From assembly GCA_016292295.1 (NCBI GenBank), contig JADNEJ010000515.1, positions 1 to 9,680 on the forward strand: a stretch of 9,680 bases of DNA, written 5' to 3'. Below, piece by piece: positions 7,136-9,680 of this stretch (positions within the stretch are counted from its first letter, which is position 1; every line of letters starts with the position of its first letter). Under the pieces are notes generated by a model. That model was not told where the DNA came from. It searched no databases and saw nothing but the letters and a program-made list of their open reading frames with translations. The translations under genes were made by a program, and so were the position numbers. The DNA comes from Candidatus Thiodictyon intracellulare. Lineage in GTDB: Bacteria > Pseudomonadota > Gammaproteobacteria > Chromatiales > Chromatiaceae.

Positions 7136-7235
7136 CAAGGAACGGGGGCAGCACGCAGTAAGGGCATCACAGGAAATCAGTAGAATTCTGAAAAAATTTT
7201 ATTTTACGACATAGTCCTAGAAATGGCATTAGGAT

Positions 7236-7256
7236 TTCCATCGTGAAGTACTAGTG
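7236..7256. repeat. terminal inverted repeat, yciB side
   Basis: TTCCATCG at the inner end and GTACTAGTG at the outer end mirror 6562-6582 at 19 of 21 positions. It lies 10 bases from the yciB stop codon. Confidence 0.85.
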
Positions 7257-7265
7257 ATACAGCAC
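7257..7265. repeat. direct repeat ATACAGCAC, yciB-side copy
   Basis: Perfect 9-base copy of 6553-6561 directly outside the element. It is separated from the yciB stop (7269-7267) by one base. Read on the minus strand it is an orphan copy of the first three yciI codons. Confidence 0.8.
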
Positions 7266-7266
7266 G

Positions 7267-7944
7267 TCAGTCGATCTCCACGGCCTTCGGTTCGTCCTGG
7301 ATGTGGCGTCTCAGATAGAGGGCCTGGGCGACCACGAACAGGAGTGTGAGTCCCATCATACCGAACAGCTTGAAATTGACCCAGTACCCTTCGCGGACAT
7401 GGGCATCGTCGCACAATGCCAGCAGGTTGTCGGAGAGCTGCTGAGCGGCGCAGTTGGCCAGATCGATCGTGTCCTTGCCGGTCGCCTGGAGCAGTGCGTG
7501 CTGGGCATGGTAGAAGCCACTGGCCCAATATACCACGAAGAGATTGGTCAACCCCAGGACGACGAAAAACAGCGCCCAGATCAGGTTGAGGCGGCGCCAG
7601 ATAGGAGCAGGGACGGCGATCGCGTGACCCATCATGCGTTGGGTCAGAGGGCGTTCGCCGATCCACGGGCTACCCAGGAAAACCGCTCCGAACAGCCAAT
7701 TGACCAGGGTCGGTTTCCACATCACGAAGATCGGGTCGTGCAGGGCGATGGTCAAGCCGCCGAAGACGACGATCAGTCCCAGGGTTGCGAGCAGCAGCTT
7801 GTCCACCCGGTGTTCGCGCCACCACACCCAGGCGACCTGGAGCGCCGCGGTGGCGATGGCCGCGCCGGTCGCCCAGTAGATGCCCGCAAATTTGTAAACA
7901 ACGAAAAAGAAAACGATCGGGAGCAGGTCGAAGAGGATCTTCAT
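7267..7944 (-). CDS. yciB: inner membrane septation protein A family (YciB/IspZ)
   Basis: The 225-residue hydrophobic protein resembles E. coli YciB: MKILFDLLPIVFFFVVYK, VFGGLTIALHD, KPTLVNWLFG, RPLTQRMMG, RRLNLIWALFF and YWVNFKLFG. It has about five membrane segments (roughly 3-20, 23-41, 51-67, 78-94, 119-139 and a last one at about 191-211; the second and third may be short). YciB acts in the inner membrane in envelope maintenance and septation, with reported links to cell-division and elongation proteins. At 225 residues it is about 45 longer than the E. coli protein. Nearly all of the excess is a loop at 141-187, between YW and YWVNFK, containing Cys165 and Cys178. The ATG at 7944 is chosen over an upstream ATG at 7971 because it gives the family start and has AAGGA six bases upstream. 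It leads the yciB-yciI-isomerase block, now split by the insertion element. Confidence 0.95.
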   Translation of the reverse strand: MKILFDLLPIVFFFVVYKFAGIYWATGAAIATAALQVAWVWWREHRVDKLLLATLGLIVVFGGLTIALHDPIFVMWKPTLVNWLFGAVFLGSPWIGERPLTQRMMGHAIAVPAPIWRRLNLIWALFFVVLGLTNLFVVYWASGFYHAQHALLQATGKDTIDLANCAAQQLSDNLLALCDDAHVREGYWVNFKLFGMMGLTLLFVVAQALYLRRHIQDEPKAVEID

Positions 7945-8014
7945 TGGGAGTCCTTGGGGGTTACGGCTCACCGGGAGCGCCGGGTGTCGATGGTGGATCG
8001 ACGAGGTGATGGGG

Positions 8015-8040
8015 CCCCGCCGGCGTCACCGACGGCGGGG
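8015..8040. other. strong GC hairpin in the yciB leader
   Basis: An eight-base perfect stem CCCCGCCG/CGGCGGGG encloses a ten-base loop that can add two more C-G pairs past a mismatch. No T-run follows on either strand, so it is not an intrinsic terminator. It would sit at the start of a yciB transcript made from the candidate promoter at 8048-8076. Confidence 0.45.
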
Positions 8041-8047
8041 GACGCGG

Positions 8048-8076
8048 AGCATAAGCCCTTGCCGGGTTCTCGGTAA
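8048..8076 (-). promoter_or_regulatory. weak candidate promoter for yciB
   Basis: On the minus strand TTACCG (complement of 8071-8076, 3 of 6) and TATGCT (complement of 8048-8053, 4 of 6) are 17 bases apart, about 100 bases before the yciB ATG. The match is poor and is reported only because nothing better is seen in the region. Confidence 0.22.
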
Positions 8077-8279
8077 AGTCGGGGCTTGGTGGACGCGGCA
8101 CACGCCCGCCAAACGAAGCAGCCGGTCGGCTCGGGCGTGAGATTTTGGCGCGCCTTCCCGCGGTTTGCCGACCCGTGCCCCAGCCTGAGACGTAGAATGG
8201 CGAGCCGACGGACAGGAGGATTAGAGTCCCATCCCGGCCAAAATCCCAGTCAAAAAAACTGAATATTCAAGAGATAACC

Positions 8280-9392
8280 GTGCTGCCGAGCCCTGAGCTA
8301 TCAGTCGTAGTCCCGACCTTCAACGAGCGGGAAAATATCCTGGAACTGGTGAAGCGACTCACCGTTGTCCTCGATGGCATCGCTTGGGAGGTCATCTTTG
8401 TGGATGACGACTCACCGGACGGCACCGCCGCCCTGGTGCGGGAGGTCGCGCGGCAGAACCCGCGGGTGCGGGCGCTGCACCGGATCGGCCGACGAGGGCT
8501 TTCCACCGCCTGTGTGGAGGGGATGTTGGCCTGCGCCGCGCCCTACCTTGCGGTGATGGACGGAGATCTGCAACACGATGAGTCGATCCTGCCCGCCATG
8601 CTGCGGGGGGTGAAAGAGGAGGGCTTCGAGATTGCCATCGGGAGTCGCTATGTCGCCGGCGGCGGCCTGGGCCAATGGGCGGGTGATCGCCGGTTTGCCA
8701 GCCGCTTCGCGACCCGGGTGTCCCGGTTGGTTCTCAAGGCGGCGGTGAAGGACCCTATGAGCGGGTACTTTCTGCTGAAACGCGAAGTCCTGGAAGGGGC
8801 GGTGCATAAGCTTTCGGGAATCGGTTTTAAGATTCTGTTGGATCTGTTCGCCTCAAGTTCCAGGCCCCTGCGGTTCATTGAGGTGCCTTATGAGTTTCGG
8901 ACCCGGCAAGCGGGCCAGAGCAAGTTCGATACGGCAGTCCTTTGGGACTTTCTGATGATGCTGCTGGACAAGACCCTGGGCCGCTATGTCCCGATCCGCT
9001 TCATCCCCTTTGCCCTGGTCGGCGGGGCCGGGGTCTTCGTCCACCTGTTCGTGCTGTGGCTGGTCTTTGACCTGGGCGGTGCCCGCTTCGCGGTTGGCCA
9101 GAGCGCCGCCGCCCTGGTGGCCATGACCTTCAACTTCTTCATCAATAACATCGTCACCTATCGTGACCGACAACTGCGCGGCTGGGGCCTGGTGCACGGC
9201 TGGGTTTCGTTCACGCTCGCCTGCTCGCTCGGTGCCATCGCCAATGTTGGCATCGCCACCTACGCCTTCGAGACCCAGTTGGTCGGCAACACCGCCTGGG
9301 TCCTGTCGGCCATCGCCGGCATCCTCGTGGGGGCGGTCTGGAACTATGCCGTGACGTCCGTGTATACCTGGAACAAGGTGAAGGGCGCCTGA
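8280..9392 (+). CDS. GT2 glycosyltransferase fused to a GtrA-like membrane domain
   Basis: The 370-residue product has two parts. Residues 1 to about 235 are a GT-A fold GT2 domain of the dolichol-phosphate mannosyltransferase (DPM1) type. It shows VVVPTFNERENI at 9-20, the nucleotide-binding FVDDDSPDGT at 40-49, the metal-binding MDGDLQHD at 93-100, GSRYVAGG at 121-128 and DPMSGYF at 158-164. Residues from about 241 to 366 are a GtrA/DPMS_TM domain with four membrane segments, including FALVGGAGVFVHLFVLWLVF and the family-typical FNFFINNIVTYRDR (284-297). Such fusions transfer a sugar from a nucleotide donor to a polyprenyl phosphate on the cytoplasmic face and are thought to help flip the product, feeding LPS, glycan or protein glycosylation. 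The sugar cannot be read from sequence. GTG at 8280 is the start, with only a weak AAGAG upstream. The nearby GT4 pseudogene might once have belonged to the same pathway, but they are 3 kb apart. Confidence 0.93.
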   Translation: MLPSPELSVVVPTFNERENILELVKRLTVVLDGIAWEVIFVDDDSPDGTAALVREVARQNPRVRALHRIGRRGLSTACVEGMLACAAPYLAVMDGDLQHDESILPAMLRGVKEEGFEIAIGSRYVAGGGLGQWAGDRRFASRFATRVSRLVLKAAVKDPMSGYFLLKREVLEGAVHKLSGIGFKILLDLFASSSRPLRFIEVPYEFRTRQAGQSKFDTAVLWDFLMMLLDKTLGRYVPIRFIPFALVGGAGVFVHLFVLWLVFDLGGARFAVGQSAAALVAMTFNFFINNIVTYRDRQLRGWGLVHGWVSFTLACSLGAIANVGIATYAFETQLVGNTAWVLSAIAGILVGAVWNYAVTSVYTWNKVKGA

Positions 9393-9582
9393 GGTTTCCC
9401 GTTTCTACTGACACGCTAGCTGTGGCTTGGCGGTCAAGATGGGGCTTGGTCAACCCAAGCGGAGCAGTCGGCGATCAGCTTTCAGCTTTGCGTCTTGCGA
9501 GATCTTTGACGCGGGACTAGCAGTCTGTCGAACTTAGCGACCGGCGCCAGCGCCACCGCCTGAGGCCCTTGGACGGGTTTTT
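9393..9582. other. non-coding 3' region after the GT2-GtrA gene
   Basis: No gene is supported. GCTTGG at 9444-9449 and CCAAGC at 9455-9460 form a six-base stem with a five-base loop, 52 bases after the stop, without a T-run. CTAGCAGTCTGTCGAACTTA at 9517-9536 resembles, from memory, the kind of sequence found at the ends of some insertion sequences. I see no inverted partner in the window. Confidence 0.35.
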
Positions 9583-9672
9583 ATGGCAAAAAAAGAGACG
9601 ATTTTCCGGCATTATGTAGCAAACACACATGGCTATTTATTCAGTGACTTGGCTACGATTTTCCGATTCTGA
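9583..9672 (+). CDS. 29-codon ORF, possibly the broken start of a transposase
   Basis: ATG at 9583 opens a frame beginning MAKKETIFRHYV and ending in TGA at 9670-9672, eight bases before the window ends. The MAKK-x-x-IFR-x-Y opening loosely recalls the N-terminus of IS1182-type transposases, and the insertion-sequence-end-like motif at 9517-9536 lies upstream, but this is weak. There is no good Shine-Dalgarno site; the bases upstream are GGTTTTT. The local AT content is higher than in the rest of the window, as in the IS remnant at 6562-7256. Sequence beyond 9680 is needed to see whether the reading frame resumes. Confidence 0.22.
   Translation: MAKKETIFRHYVANTHGYLFSDLATIFRF
9598..9665. repeat. 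11-bp direct repeat ACGATTTTCCG
   Basis: Perfect copies lie at 9598-9608 and 9655-9665, spaced 57 bases apart start to start. Because 57 is a multiple of three, both fall in the same frame of the short ORF and read TIFR. It may be chance, a regulatory iteron, or a subterminal repeat of an unseen element. Confidence 0.5.
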
Positions 9673-9680
9673 GCCAGCCC

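Larger units (their letters stand above)
6562..7256 (-). mobile_element. degenerate IS630-like insertion sequence remnant
   Basis: The 695-bp segment starts and ends with 21-bp inverted repeats matching at 19 of 21 positions, beginning CACTAGTAC and sharing CGATGGAA at the inner end. Perfect 9-bp direct repeats flank it. Inside are frame-broken pieces of a DDE transposase of the IS630 type on the minus strand. Full-length IS630 elements are about 1.0-1.2 kb, so several hundred bases, including the transposase N-terminal helix-turn-helix part, are gone while both ends survive. AT content is clearly higher than in the neighbouring genes, especially at 6680-6780 and 7185-7215. It separates yciB from yciI in the same orientation as both. 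IS630 members usually duplicate only TA, so the 9-bp repeat is unexpected; TA does occur inside both ends (6565-6566 and 7252-7253) and could mark the true cut. Confidence 0.85.
7945..8279. other. divergent intergenic region between yciB and the GT2-GtrA gene
   Basis: No gene is supported here. Two inverted repeats stand out: GTCGAT 7986-7991 with ATCGAC 7997-8002 (five-base loop), and CCCCGCCG 8015-8022 with CGGCGGGG 8033-8040 (ten-base loop). Both would lie in the yciB leader. A perfect AGGAGG at 8214-8219 has no ATG, GTG or TTG at a usable distance. The stretch must contain divergent promoters; only a weak one is visible toward yciB. The plus-strand promoter could not be placed. Confidence 0.6.

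Noticed and set aside
7026..7214. 62-codon plus-strand frame inside the insertion element
   Set aside because: The opposite strand carries ordered IS630 transposase motifs; this frame is its shadow and starts within the tandem duplication.
7303..8076. 257-codon plus-strand frame opposite yciB
   Set aside because: Antisense mirror of a clear membrane-protein gene; the translation is Gln/Asp/Arg-rich without domain signs.
7945..8076. Riboswitch or attenuator in the yciB leader
   Set aside because: Two stable hairpins exist, but I see no leader peptide, T-run, alternative pairing or known riboswitch core.
1..9680. CRISPR array or multi-gene defence locus
   Set aside because: No regularly spaced repeats and no nuclease, toxin-antitoxin or restriction gene motifs were found on either strand.

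Overview
The window looks like a chromosomal segment of a GC-rich gammaproteobacterium. HtpX, the YjgR-type ATPase, YciB and YciI all resemble their Escherichia coli counterparts. The yciB-yciI-peptidylprolyl isomerase order, the long Ala-rich isomerase and the large loop in YciB suggest a Chromatiales-like (purple sulfur) lineage, but that placement is inference from memory of family patterns, not a search.

Layout. Positions 1-96 may hold the 5' end of a minus-strand gene running out of the window. A YjgR/DUF853 HerA-like ATPase (239-1735, +) is followed by a decayed hotdog-fold thioesterase (about 1785-2199, +). Two tRNA genes, Ala(GGC) then Glu(TTC), lie on the minus strand behind a good sigma70-type promoter. 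The membrane protease gene htpX (2644-3537, +) ends just before a GC-rich hairpin. A heavily broken GT4 glycosyltransferase (3739-5035, +) follows, with five in-frame stops and at least five frame changes.

The minus-strand block 7944 to 5180 reads yciB, yciI, parvulin-type peptidylprolyl isomerase. It looks like an envelope and cell-division operon. A 695-bp remnant of an IS630-like element (6562-7256) is wedged between yciB and yciI. It has 21-bp terminal inverted repeats (19 of 21 matching) and is flanked by perfect 9-bp direct repeats, ATACAGCAC. The repeat read on the minus strand is GTGCTGTAT, the first three codons of yciI, so the insertion hit the yciI start codon and duplicated it. 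Removing the element and one repeat restores yciB stop, one base, yciI GTG. This is the most informative finding in the window.

Divergent from yciB is a GT2-GtrA fusion glycosyltransferase (8280-9392, +), probably a polyprenyl-phosphate sugar transferase/flippase protein. The last 290 bases hold no clear gene, only a short direct repeat, a 29-codon ORF and sequence that might be the end of another insertion element.

Overall this is housekeeping chromosome with pockets of decay: two pseudogenes and a dead insertion sequence. I see no CRISPR array, phage module or defence locus, and no convincing undescribed multi-gene system.
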